Source: Nepenthes gracilis (taxonomy: Eukaryota; Streptophyta; Magnoliopsida; Caryophyllales; Nepenthaceae). Taken from it: 64,000 nucleotides of DNA. The position numbers and the translations under genes are program-made. The stretch spans positions 15,980,830 through 16,044,829 of the forward strand of contig BSYO01000008.1 in the NCBI GenBank assembly GCA_033239525.1, given 5' to 3'. Shown piece by piece: positions 61,801-64,000 of the stretch (within the stretch, counting starts at the first letter, position 1; each line of letters starts with the position of its first letter). The notes beneath the pieces are model-generated. The model made no database searches. It was given only the letters and a program-made list of their open reading frames with translations, and had not been told where the DNA came from.

Positions 61801-63260
61801 GTTGTGGTAATTCTAGAGAGGTGTAGAAGCTTTCTTTAGGTGTACTTCAGACCTACAAATGAAAGGGTTCACCTTGGGTGAACTGGATGTGAAGGATTTT
61901 ATCAGGATGGAATATGAAAAGGATTGTTGGTATAACTTTTTCGAATTTTCCATACCAAAGAATCTCTTCCTTGTGTGACCATCCGAGTTCCTTGAAGAGT
62001 TTCCTGTGTTTAAAATATTTAAGTTTTTTGTACAGCCATTTTGAATTTATTTCCACACCAAAGAATTCCTTGCGTGACCATCTGAGCTCCTCTGAACAGT
62101 TTCTTGAGTATAAAATTTTTAAATTGTTTGTCTAACCTTTTTGAATCAATTCTATTAAAAGGTGTTGAAAGCTATATGTCCTGGTAACTGCTGATTGCTA
62201 ATTTTACATATCAGCTATTGCTTTCACTTTGTGATTCTTCAAACTTGCAATTCTGATTTTAGTGACCAGAATTTTCTTTCTTCTTTGAGATAGCAGCTGC
62301 GCCGAATATGTAGGATATCTGGAGCAAGGGTCTCCATTGAAACGGTCAATGCTCGGGATTCTGTCTATCGTTTGTCTGTGGACTTTGTCTTAAGAACTTG
62401 CTGCAAGTATGCATCAAAGGCTCAAGTTACATGCACCTTACAAGCTATTTCTTTGTTCGCTGCCTGATTTTTTCTGTAGCAGTGATCTATTCAGTTATTT
62501 TACAGAGCAACAGGTTCCTATGTCCAGATTGATGGTGAGGATCCCCAATTATTTGTGGCAGGGCTTGCTGATAATATTTGTCTTCCTAGCACCCGTGCTG
62601 CAACAATTGTAGCTGCAGCTGTGGCTGCACGAACGCGTTCATGGTTTTTAGAGGCTTGGGTAATTTCCTTTAGACCTTTTTTGGGACTTCATTCATTTGA
62701 TGATGCCATTTGTTTTCTGGTGATTTGTTGAGCCCTTTGGTGCCAAGGATTTTCCCATCTTTCTCCATAAACAGAAAAAAAAGGATGGTTGAATTTCCCT
62801 TTGTGTTTCATTAGGAGAGATGAATTCTTCTTCAGTTAATATTGATTAATGATTTATCAGCAGACAGGTAAAGTATGCTGAAGAAGTTTTCACTACTTGC
62901 ACTACTCCTTTTTTTGTGTATTTCAGATTAAAAATTATATCACAGCCTGCTTGAAGAACTGCTCTTTCAATTGATGTTTGCCAATTTACATAGAGAGACG
63001 GAGATCACGTTAGAGACAGGAATTGGGTCTCATGTATCATGCCTGTTATCCTTACCTTTTTACGTCCATTTCTGTATTTGTTTTACTCTGTTCATGTTAT
63101 ATATAGCTGAATCTATAGCTATTCATTGCATCATCAATTTATGTGCCATATGAAATCACTGTTTCAGGCTTTGGAGATGCAACAAAAACATTCTGAAGCA
63201 GTAGAGGAATTGTCGAAGATATGTGCTATTCACCGGATATTTCCACCAGAATCATCCTCT
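17821..63260 (+). CDS. Conserved plant protein with N-terminal basic region and membrane segment; partial gene, 5 exons in the window
   Basis: The exons are 17821-18553, 58320-58375, 62297-62406, 62506-62659 and 63168-63260. All junctions are GT/AG and phases agree (733, 56, 110, 154 and 93 nt), giving 382 codons without a stop. I recall this as a plant-wide uncharacterised family but cannot name it. The first 55 residues are rich in Ser, Arg and Phe and poor in acidic residues, which fits an organelle transit peptide. A hydrophobic segment at about residues 124-150 ('[19 protein letters not shown]') is probably membrane-spanning. A basic region and a 'WW' pair (216-217) follow. The later exons are helical and alanine-rich, without a known catalytic motif. 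The next exon and the stop codon lie beyond 64000. Function is unknown; plastid location is inferred. Confidence 0.72.
18600..20549. other. First part of intron 1, unassigned
   Basis: No open frame of interest is present. From about 19400 the composition is mixed (less AT-rich) with scattered short broken frames up to 20500. It could be the eroded U3 part of the following element's 5' LTR plus older insert sequence, but I could not align it to anything else in the window. Confidence 0.35.
20550..20772 (+). repeat. Recognisable end of the 5' LTR
   Basis: It aligns with about 26693-26915: 'ttgcttgc', 'cactttcaacta', a 'gtatattttttcgttg' block against 'gtgtattttttacgg', and 'acttaccctaacactt' against 'atttaccctgacactt'. 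The upstream half of the LTR is too diverged or deleted to place. Confidence 0.65.
20775..20790 (+). other. Primer-binding-site remnant
   Basis: The sequence 'ctagtatcaaagcttg' just after the LTR differs by few transitions from the initiator-Met tRNA type site 'tggtatcagagc' used by many plant LTR elements. Confidence 0.5.
20791..21960 (+). pseudogene. Decayed gag of the intron 1 chromovirus
   Basis: The longest surviving frame is 21086-21364, with '[19 protein letters not shown]', a typical gag core motif. Downstream remnants '[20 protein letters not shown]' at about 21503-21562 continue the capsid-like domain. A zinc knuckle is not clear; Cys/His residues near 21900-21960 ('[12 protein letters not shown]') may be its remainder. 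Multiple stops and frame shifts make it non-functional. Confidence 0.65.
22080..24175 (+). pseudogene. Decayed protease, RT and RNase H, to the interrupted integrase
   Basis: The protease active-site region '[11 protein letters not shown]' lies near 22131, followed by the family-typical '[12 protein letters not shown]' (22320-22355). RT remnants span about 22800-23450, with a 'DDVIINSS'-like trace at about 23150. RNase H remnants include '[12 protein letters not shown]' (about 23583) and '[11 protein letters not shown]' (about 23835). The integrase zinc-binding part starts at about 24110 ('[15 protein letters not shown]') and stops at 24175, where the Harbinger-like element begins. Confidence 0.65.
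24173..24175. repeat. Target site duplication TTA, left copy
   Basis: TTA directly precedes the left terminal inverted repeat and is matched at 25206-25208. Confidence 0.6.
24176..25205. mobile_element. PIF/Harbinger-like non-autonomous element, copy 2
   Basis: The left end 'tagtatatttggtta' and the reverse complement of the right end 'caatacatttagtta' match at 11 of 15 positions, and both sit directly against TTA. It interrupts the integrase zinc-binding domain of the gypsy element, so its borders are independently confirmed. It shares its right subterminal region with the element at 1428-2270. The interior contains a GA microsatellite (about 24491-24513) and a long purine-rich tract (about 24675-24800). 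The lysine-rich open frame at 24559-24867 comes from that tract and is not a transposase. Confidence 0.7.
24491..24513. repeat. GA dinucleotide microsatellite
   Basis: A run of about ten GA units lies inside Harbinger-like copy 2, within a purine-rich context. Confidence 0.7.
25206..25208. repeat. Target site duplication TTA, right copy
   Basis: It matches 24173-24175 at the right edge of the Harbinger-like element. Confidence 0.6.
25209..26477 (+). pseudogene. Decayed integrase and C-terminal pol, second half
   Basis: After the insertion the integrase resumes near 25230 (a 'KAIRR' remnant). It continues with '[20 protein letters not shown]' and '[14 protein letters not shown]' (25335-25435), the start of the catalytic core. 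Later remnants near 25560-25720 correspond to the second catalytic Asp region. The final part ends at 'cgaggatgtcactgc', a common end of chromovirus internal regions, directly before the 3' LTR. Stops are frequent. Confidence 0.6.
26478..26915 (+). repeat. 3' LTR of the intron 1 chromovirus
   Basis: It starts 'tgttacaatc' after the purine-rich 'taggggatg' and ends near 'gaaccgtgag'. Its last 220 bp match the 5' LTR end at 20550-20772. It is about 438 bp, a typical length for this lineage. Confidence 0.6.
27115..29330 (+). repeat. 5' LTR of the Tekay-type element
   Basis: It begins 'tgtaaggcccgag' and ends just before a primer-binding site at 29342. It carries a TATA box ('attataaaagg', 27437-27447). 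An upstream zone has several 'ctcgagt'/'gctcgag' words (about 27245-27410) that may be promoter repeats. Homology to 34083-35945 is continuous to about 28975. The exact 3' end is uncertain by about 10 bp. Confidence 0.8.
27437..27447 (+). promoter_or_regulatory. TATA box of the Tekay-type 5' LTR
   Basis: The sequence 'ttataaaagg' has a counterpart at the same LTR position near 34405 in the 3' LTR and near 8855 in the older copy. Conservation across three LTRs supports it as the element promoter. Confidence 0.6.
29342..29355 (+). other. Primer-binding site (initiator-Met tRNA type)
   Basis: The sequence 'tcggtatcggagcc' differs slightly from 'tggtatcagagcc', the common plant site complementary to the initiator-Met tRNA 3' end. 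Confidence 0.65.
29636..30430 (+). pseudogene. Broken gag of the Tekay-type element
   Basis: The frame starts with ATG at 29636. It carries the capsid-like region '[20 protein letters not shown]' near 29820-29880 and a later '[18 protein letters not shown]' near 30022-30075. A first stop lies at 29966-29968, with more at about 30074, 30110, 30232 and 30278. A basic, Gly/Ser/Lys-rich linker (about 30290-30430) leads to the zinc knuckle. Gag forms the particle that packages element RNA; this copy cannot. Confidence 0.75.
30437..30760 (+). pseudogene. Zinc knuckle and protease region of the Tekay-type element
   Basis: A long Cys/His array '[13 protein letters not shown]' is followed by '[15 protein letters not shown]'. 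The second Cys of the CCHC knuckle is Tyr here, a one-transition change. The aspartic protease motif '[12 protein letters not shown]' follows at about 30706-30740. The frame then decays. Confidence 0.75.
30761..32500 (+). pseudogene. RT and RNase H of the Tekay-type element
   Basis: Surviving blocks are '[14 protein letters not shown]' (about 31347), '[19 protein letters not shown]' (31417-31475), '[17 protein letters not shown]' (about 31610-31660) and the catalytic-loop region '[10 protein letters not shown]' (about 31702). The connection domain is 31926-32160 ('[16 protein letters not shown]'). RNase H remnants follow to about 32480, where 'ADAL'-type residues mark its end. Frameshifts separate nearly all blocks. 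Confidence 0.75.
32780..34020 (+). pseudogene. Integrase and chromodomain of the Tekay-type element
   Basis: The zinc-binding part includes '[19 protein letters not shown]' (about 32845). The catalytic core includes '[12 protein letters not shown]', '[13 protein letters not shown]' and '[11 protein letters not shown]', so the Asp, Asp and Glu catalytic residues remain, but stops at 33290, 33390 and 33455 break it. 33623-33880 is the C-terminal part ('[20 protein letters not shown]'). A chromodomain-like end ('[16 protein letters not shown]') runs to a stop at about 34024. Chromodomains of this clade are thought to guide insertion into heterochromatin. Confidence 0.8.
34045..34082 (+). other. 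3' internal end and polypurine tract of the Tekay-type element
   Basis: The sequence 'tttcgaggacgaaatttta' is followed by 'gaggagagaa' directly before the 3' LTR. The same motif, inverted, is at 12872-12908. Confidence 0.7.
34083..35945 (+). repeat. 3' LTR of the Tekay-type element, truncated
   Basis: It is homologous to 27115 to about 28975 and shares the TATA region, the long 'gaattttgctgaaatgcatg' stretch and 'tttggctcact' near 35770. The homology ends abruptly at about 35945, and unrelated 'gtgatatattaatatcac' sequence follows. About 355 bp of the LTR end, and the right target duplication, are lost. Confidence 0.8.
35946..36558. other. Unassigned intron sequence between element fragments
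   Basis: The sequence is of mixed composition with many 'atgcc', 'ccatg' and 'tgtcc' words and no coding potential. It could be the continuation of the minus-strand gypsy fragment to its right (integrase end or LTR), but no motif confirms this. A short palindrome 'gatattaatatc' occurs at 35962-35974 (approximate). Confidence 0.3.
36559..37640 (-). pseudogene. Gypsy RT/RNase H fragment, minus strand
   Basis: Reading downward, '[18 protein letters not shown]' (about 37530) and '[17 protein letters not shown]' (about 37450) are followed by '[19 protein letters not shown]' (about 37310-37255), the RT palm/connection region. RNase H remnants follow at about 37220-37080. The C-terminal RNase H part is at 36930-36790 ('[18 protein letters not shown]', then 'KCQEDYNFI'). 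The motifs match the lineage of the element at 20550-26915 and not the Tekay copies. The RT catalytic loop is not preserved and no LTRs are seen, so this is an inverted fragment. Confidence 0.7.
37681..38650 (-). pseudogene. LINE (non-LTR retrotransposon) 3' pol end with zf-RVT-type domain, minus strand
   Basis: Minus-strand translation at about 38380-38230 gives '[20 protein letters not shown]' followed by '[11 protein letters not shown]' and 'VWSPLLEVV'. This is the characteristic zinc-binding region found after RT in plant L1-type LINEs and RT-derived proteins. The next open frame (38160-37681) continues with '[15 protein letters not shown]', a usual tail of that domain. One expected Cys of the zinc site is replaced. 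Upstream endonuclease and RT are not visible. Truncation to the 3' end is typical of LINE insertion. Confidence 0.68.
38632..38890. repeat. Interspersed 'atattgg'-rich repeat, copy A
   Basis: It aligns with about 60284-60570 in the same orientation. 'ttattagatatatcgaataat' here pairs with 'tattagacatatcggataat', and 'tattgactgatgtattgg' pairs with 'tattgactgatgtttac'. It has no coding content and no clear terminal repeats. The family is not identified. Confidence 0.5.
38967..39363 (+). repeat. 5' LTR of the CRM-like element
   Basis: It runs from 'tgatgcggac' to 'cgtatatca'. A TATA box 'tctatataag' lies at 39152-39161. It contains a short internal duplication of 'ttcgcttttatttgcctt' (about 38991 and 39021). 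Compared with the 3' LTR it has an extra copy of the 'atttgatttt' unit near 39075. Confidence 0.85.
39152..39161 (+). promoter_or_regulatory. TATA box of the CRM-like 5' LTR
   Basis: The sequence 'tctatataag' is present unchanged in both LTRs (3' copy near 45842), about 210 bp before the LTR end. Confidence 0.6.
39366..39378 (+). other. Primer-binding site of the CRM-like element
   Basis: The sequence 'ttggtatcagaga' begins 3 bp after the LTR end and is complementary to the 3' end of plant initiator-Met tRNA. Confidence 0.8.
39379..40856 (+). other. Long low-complexity leader of the CRM-like element
   Basis: This is 1.48 kb between the primer-binding site and gag. It is made of a C-rich 'ccaccaccacca'-like part (about 39440-39480), poly-A and poly-T runs (about 39550-39660), a C-rich segment (39690-39990), a pyrimidine/TCT-rich segment (40050-40250) and a purine tract (40310-40430). 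The open frames on both strands here are low-complexity artefacts. The region may hold the packaging and leader structures, but nothing specific can be shown. Confidence 0.55.
40857..41930 (+). pseudogene. Gag of the CRM-like element, broken by three stops
   Basis: The frame starts with ATG at 40857 ('[19 protein letters not shown]') with a coiled-coil-like Gln-rich N-terminus. The capsid-like core is at about 41190-41660 ('[20 protein letters not shown]', then '[19 protein letters not shown]'). The zinc knuckle '[14 protein letters not shown]' is intact CCHC at about 41810-41852. In-frame stops lie at 41088 (TGA), 41283 (TAA) and 41763 (TGA), all in one frame without indels until near 41890, where one base is lost. 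Gag packages the RNA; this copy cannot make it whole. Confidence 0.82.
41931..45474 (+). pseudogene. Pol of the CRM-like element (protease, RT, RNase H, integrase, chromodomain), broken by point stops
   Basis: Protease motif: '[14 protein letters not shown]' at about 42145. One base is missing near 42200. From there to 45474 there is one frame. RT has '[20 protein letters not shown]' (42870) and catalytic '[12 protein letters not shown]' (about 43187). RNase H has '[16 protein letters not shown]', '[11 protein letters not shown]' and 'LYSDHETL'. Integrase has a zinc site (H-H and 'CRICQ', about 44190-44325), the first catalytic Asp in '[13 protein letters not shown]', the second in '[13 protein letters not shown]' and the Glu in '[11 protein letters not shown]'. 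A chromodomain closes the protein ('[20 protein letters not shown]', about 45371). Stops lie at 42316, 42703, 43093, 43723, 44377, 44848 and 45088. Several are what a single transition in TGG, CAA or CGA would give. Confidence 0.85.
45655..45667 (+). other. Polypurine tract of the CRM-like element
   Basis: The sequence 'cccggggagaat' lies directly before the 3' LTR start, where plus-strand priming occurs in LTR elements. Confidence 0.7.
45668..46054 (+). repeat. 3' LTR of the CRM-like element
   Basis: It runs from 'tgatgcggac' to 'cctacatca' and is collinear with 38967-39363. The differences are scattered, mostly transitions, plus a 10-bp gap. Their low number suggests this is the youngest LTR element in the intron. 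Confidence 0.85.
46201..46606 (+). repeat. 5' LTR of the copia element
   Basis: It shares 'ttggtgatgca', 'gataactttgtctataatatt', 'aaatcaaatccaaagtttg' (in part) and 'tctcccatataaata' with 50682-51110. A TATA-like 'tataaata' lies at 46540-46547. The end 'ttttaata' corresponds to 'ttttaaca' in the 3' LTR. The start is uncertain by a few bases. Confidence 0.72.
46608..46620 (+). other. Primer-binding site of the copia element
   Basis: The sequence 'gtgatatcagagc' lies 1-2 bp after the LTR. It is one change away from the initiator-Met tRNA type site. Confidence 0.65.
46640..47620 (+). pseudogene. Decayed copia gag with zinc knuckle
   Basis: The surviving frame 47036-47260 contains '[19 protein letters not shown]' and '[20 protein letters not shown]', the UBN2-type gag of copia elements. 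A CCHC knuckle is readable at about 47547-47590 ('CQYC', then after a +1 change in an A-run 'FGHVAKDC'). The frame is otherwise broken. Confidence 0.72.
47640..48950 (+). pseudogene. Decayed copia protease and integrase
   Basis: A pre-integrase remnant '[18 protein letters not shown]' lies near 48078-48130. The integrase zinc site and core start follow with '[15 protein letters not shown]' and '[17 protein letters not shown]' (about 48195-48320). 'FIDDYN' comes next, and remnants of '[15 protein letters not shown]' (about 48537) hold the third catalytic block. The copia-type 'KGTKSKECRVYN' tail is near 48850. Several frameshifts are present. Confidence 0.7.
49180..50640 (+). pseudogene. Decayed copia RT and RNase H
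   Basis: RT entry: 'AMEEEIKMI' near 49208. Core: '[20 protein letters not shown]' (49404-49462) and '[20 protein letters not shown]' (about 49470-49530). The catalytic-loop region is near 49735 ('LYVDEL'). RNase H: '[20 protein letters not shown]' (about 50340-50400) and '[17 protein letters not shown]' (about 50440-50490). Scattered stops make the pol non-functional. Confidence 0.75.
50682..51110 (+). repeat. 3' LTR of the copia element
   Basis: It follows the purine-rich 'catcaaagaggag' and begins 'tattagttggtgatg'. It ends 'attttaaca'. A 'ctataaatagg' block near 50919 and 'ccatataaata' near 51040 are TATA-like. It is visibly diverged from the 5' LTR, with several small indels. Confidence 0.72.
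51111..51892. other. Unassigned intron sequence
   Basis: This is AT-rich with a 'tatatatatt' start and then a mixed segment (51330-51850). The 100-codon frame at 51540-51842 is Thr/Ser/Pro/Gln-rich and low-complexity, and I do not consider it a gene. Confidence 0.35.
51893..52437. repeat. Imperfect tandem duplication, about 285-bp unit
   Basis: Unit 1 is about 51893-52143 and unit 2 about 52178-52437. The paired blocks are 'ttgacccgtaaaatttga' with 'ctgaccctgaaatttgag', 'cttcaatcacgggtctcc' with 'cttcaatcgcaagtctcc', and 'gtcaatagttggtttgac' in both. The offset grows from 285 to 292 bp because of small indels. No protein product is evident. Confidence 0.7.
52438..57644. other. Unassigned part of intron 1
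   Basis: This is 5.2 kb with no recognisable gene or complete element. A 'cttggcttgcaagcccaacc'-type segment and repeated 'gctcaagtt' words (52580-52950) look like old repeat debris. 53100-54470 is moderately GC-rich and probably also of element origin, but no motif supports that. A poly-T run is at about 54720-54736. 55380-57640 is AT-rich intron sequence. Confidence 0.35.
57645..57795 (+). mobile_element. Au-like SINE, copy 2
   Basis: The A-box-like part 'tgccttggtacaataata', the B-box 'ggtcacggttcaaaccac', 'aggaataagactgtgta' and the tail 'gggagttgcatgtgctgg' follow the order of plant tRNA-derived SINEs. It lies about 525 bp before exon 2, in the sense direction. Confidence 0.68.
57930..58066 (+). 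mobile_element. Au-like SINE, copy 3
   Basis: The blocks are 'cattgtgatcaggtggta', a B-box-like 'cagtttaaatcac', 'agcctccttgcattg', 'gggtaaggctatgtacata' and the end 'cctcacgcgcaatgctaccc' followed by a T-run. The T-rich end is typical of Au-type SINEs. It ends about 255 bp upstream of exon 2. Confidence 0.68.
58320..58375 (+). CDS. Exon 2 of the conserved plant membrane-protein gene
   Basis: This exon is 56 nt. The acceptor is ctgatttccag^CAATC and the donor GAA^gtcagt. It codes for '[18 protein letters not shown]' after the split Ala. The highly acidic, charged sequence and the exact phase fit with exon 1 (phase 1) and exon 3 (phase 0) support it despite its small size. Confidence 0.72.
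58779..58822. repeat. AAT trinucleotide microsatellite
   Basis: An uninterrupted run of about 14-15 'ata' units follows 'ccaccaccat'. Confidence 0.9.
59728..59878 (-). mobile_element. Au-like SINE, copy 4, inverted
   Basis: On the minus strand it reads 'gggcacaacggcaaaattg', 'cctggaggtcacggattt', 'cctctttgcaacataag', 'aaggttgcgtacatcat' and the tail 'gaggaagcctaatatact'. This is the same block order as the other three copies and the best-preserved A-box/B-box pair. Confidence 0.68.
60284..60570. repeat. Interspersed 'atattgg'-rich repeat, copy B
   Basis: It is the partner of 38632-38890. The surrounding 60090-60690 is similarly rich in 'atattgg', 'gatatc' and 'tatcgg' words. No terminal repeats or coding sequence were found. 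The family is not identified. Confidence 0.5.
61006..61275. repeat. Tandem duplication, 135-bp unit
   Basis: The units are 61006-61140 and 61141-61275. The shared blocks are 'agggcctttcag'/'agggccttcag', 'agaatgtattttc.taatgtg' and 'aaggtagtcaaata', followed by 'gacttggtagtcc'. The open frame at 61038-61253 spans the two units and repeats itself, so it is a by-product of the duplication. Confidence 0.85.
61500..61740. repeat. Diverged tandem duplication, about 136-bp unit
   Basis: Unit 1 starts near 61506 ('tagctagattgagttgga') and unit 2 near 61642 ('tagctagtttgagctaga'). Both continue with 'ttgtgaagcacagtggaag'/'ttgtgaagtgcagtagaat', 'gagctggga'/'gagctagga' and 'gattgtg'/'aattgct'. Divergence is greater than in the duplication to the left. 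Confidence 0.7.
61930..62145. repeat. Tandem duplication, about 103-bp unit
   Basis: 'cataccaaagaatctcttcc' at 61951 pairs with 'cacaccaaagaattccttgc' at 62054. Both units continue 'gtgaccatc.gag.tcc', 'agtttc.tg.gt.taaaat' and 'tttaa.tt.tttgt'. They end about 150 bp before exon 3. Confidence 0.8.
62297..62406 (+). CDS. Exon 3 of the conserved plant membrane-protein gene
   Basis: This exon is 110 nt, from acceptor atagcag^CTGCGC to donor TGCAA^gtatgc. It begins '[19 protein letters not shown]' and ends 'VDFVLRTCC', leaving two bases of a split Lys codon. It is rich in charged and cysteine residues; no known catalytic motif is seen. Confidence 0.75.
62506..62659 (+). CDS. Exon 4 of the conserved plant membrane-protein gene
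   Basis: This exon is 154 nt, from acceptor ttttacag^AGCAAC to donor CTTGG^gtaatt. It codes for '[20 protein letters not shown]' and then an alanine-rich helix-like stretch '[19 protein letters not shown]'. The intron before it is only 99 bp (62407-62505). The phase fits exon 3 (2+1) and exon 5 (0). Confidence 0.78.
63168..63260 (+). CDS. Exon 5 of the conserved plant membrane-protein gene
   Basis: This exon is 93 nt, from acceptor ctgtttcag^GCTTTG to donor CCTCT^gtatgt. It codes for '[20 protein letters not shown]' and ends '[10 protein letters not shown]'. The amphipathic helix looks like a TPR-like or helical-repeat segment, which is only an inference. It ends on a codon boundary. Confidence 0.75.
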
Positions 63261-64000
63261 GTATGTCTATTCTCTGCCAAGCCTCAGTATATATCCTGCC
63301 TCGATTGCATTATTATATCTCTGTTGGGATGTTCGTGGACATTCTTTATAATTTTCCTCTTCTCCTCTCCTTGCATTGGAAGGAAATTATGTATCTGCAT
63401 TAGATATCTCAAAAGCATTCCATTTCTTATTCCATTTAAAACTAAAAATTTTGACATCAGCATGACTTTTGCTTTCATTATTTCTTGTGGTTTTCTAATT
63501 CTGTCACGTGAATTTCCTCTTTCTTTTTGTCTGTGTAGTTGGATATATAGGGCCCTTCCTCTTGGGCCCTTGCTCCCTTGCTGCCCTTCTCTTATGAATC
63601 TTTCTTTCTTTTTCTGGATTCAGTCCTTGCTTCTTTCCTTCTTTTTTTTTCGGGGGTGGTAGTGGTGGTCTTTGTTTCCTTATTTCTTTTTCTTGAATTG
63701 CTCATTTGCAGCGGCACAGCACTTTCGCCCGTTTTCATAACTGCCTTTCTCTATGAATTGTCCAAATAAGCATCCTTCACCAGGAAAATGTAGTATTGTA
63801 ATGCTTTTGACACTCCATTGCTCTTTATGGTCTTGTGAATTTCAAGTTTGTAAATTTGACATTTTGGGTTCAGGGATCATGGCTGTTTCTGTAAGCACTT
63901 CCATGCAAAGGAAGGATGATTATAAGGTTATGTGCTTATGGGTACAAGTATTTCCACGAAAAGGAATTCTTTCTTTTTTTTGGGGGGGTGGGGGGGTTGG
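63261..64000 (+). other. Intron after exon 5, continuing past the window end
   Basis: This is T-rich intron sequence starting gtatgtc. The open frames (63126-63662, 63578-63769) read through exon 5 or lie in T-rich sequence. An AG at 63872-63873 would open a frame that stops after six codons (TAA at 63892-63894). The more likely next exon lies beyond 64000. The window ends in a G-rich run. Confidence 0.5.

Larger units (their letters stand above)
58376..62296 (+). other. Intron 2 of the conserved plant gene
   Basis: This 3921-bp intron has GT at 58376 and AG at 62295-62296 ('gagatagcag'). An AG three bases upstream is an alternative acceptor that would add one Gln. It holds an AAT microsatellite, an inverted SINE, an interspersed repeat and three tandem duplications. 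No coding sequence is supported inside. Confidence 0.7.

Noticed and set aside
63126..63662. 178-codon open frame as a separate gene
   Set aside because: It contains exon 5 read through into T-rich intron; the start and end have no support.
1..64000. CRISPR arrays, operons, bacterial promoters, tRNA or rRNA genes
   Set aside because: None was seen. The sequence is eukaryotic; the tRNA-like A/B boxes belong to SINEs and no complete cloverleaf was recognised.

Overview
The window is nuclear DNA of a flowering plant, most likely a eudicot. The evidence is AT-rich intergenic sequence, short exons with GT/AG introns, many Ty3/gypsy and Ty1/copia LTR retrotransposons, PIF/Harbinger-like elements, a LINE tail and Au-like SINEs. 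No species can be named from the sequence alone. Only two host genes are supported, both on the + strand; almost everything else is transposable-element DNA in various states of decay.

Layout. 1-1151 is the 3' part of a decayed gypsy LTR. 1428-2270 is a PIF/Harbinger-like element with a TAA target duplication. 2756-4620 is a complete two-exon gene for an INO80D/KANL2-type zinc-finger protein, followed by a SINE at about 5190-5341. From about 8480 to 16700 lies an old + strand Tekay-type gypsy remnant. Its integrase is split by a second Tekay-type element in the opposite orientation (10361-15697), flanked by the 5-bp duplication GATTG.

A second gene starts at 17821. Its exon 1 (17821-18553) is joined, with correct phase and splice sites, to exons at 58320-58375, 62297-62406, 62506-62659 and 63168-63260; the 3' end lies beyond the window. 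It encodes a conserved plant protein that I do not recognise by name, with a basic N-terminal region and one probable membrane segment. Intron 1 is about 39.8 kb and is the main observation. It holds a decayed chromovirus (about 20550-26915) that carries its own Harbinger-like insertion (24176-25205), and a Tekay-type element with a truncated 3' LTR (27115-35945). It also holds minus-strand gypsy and LINE fragments (36559-38650), a fairly young CRM-like chromovirus (38967-46054), a decayed copia element (about 46201-51110), a 285-bp tandem duplication and two SINEs. Intron 2 (58376-62296) has another SINE, an AAT microsatellite and three separate imperfect tandem duplications.

No previously undescribed protein system is evident. 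What deserves attention is the architecture: a host gene that must splice across five retroelements or fragments, nested insertions dated by target duplications, and two related Harbinger-like elements with TWA target sites. All element coding regions are broken; none looks autonomous.
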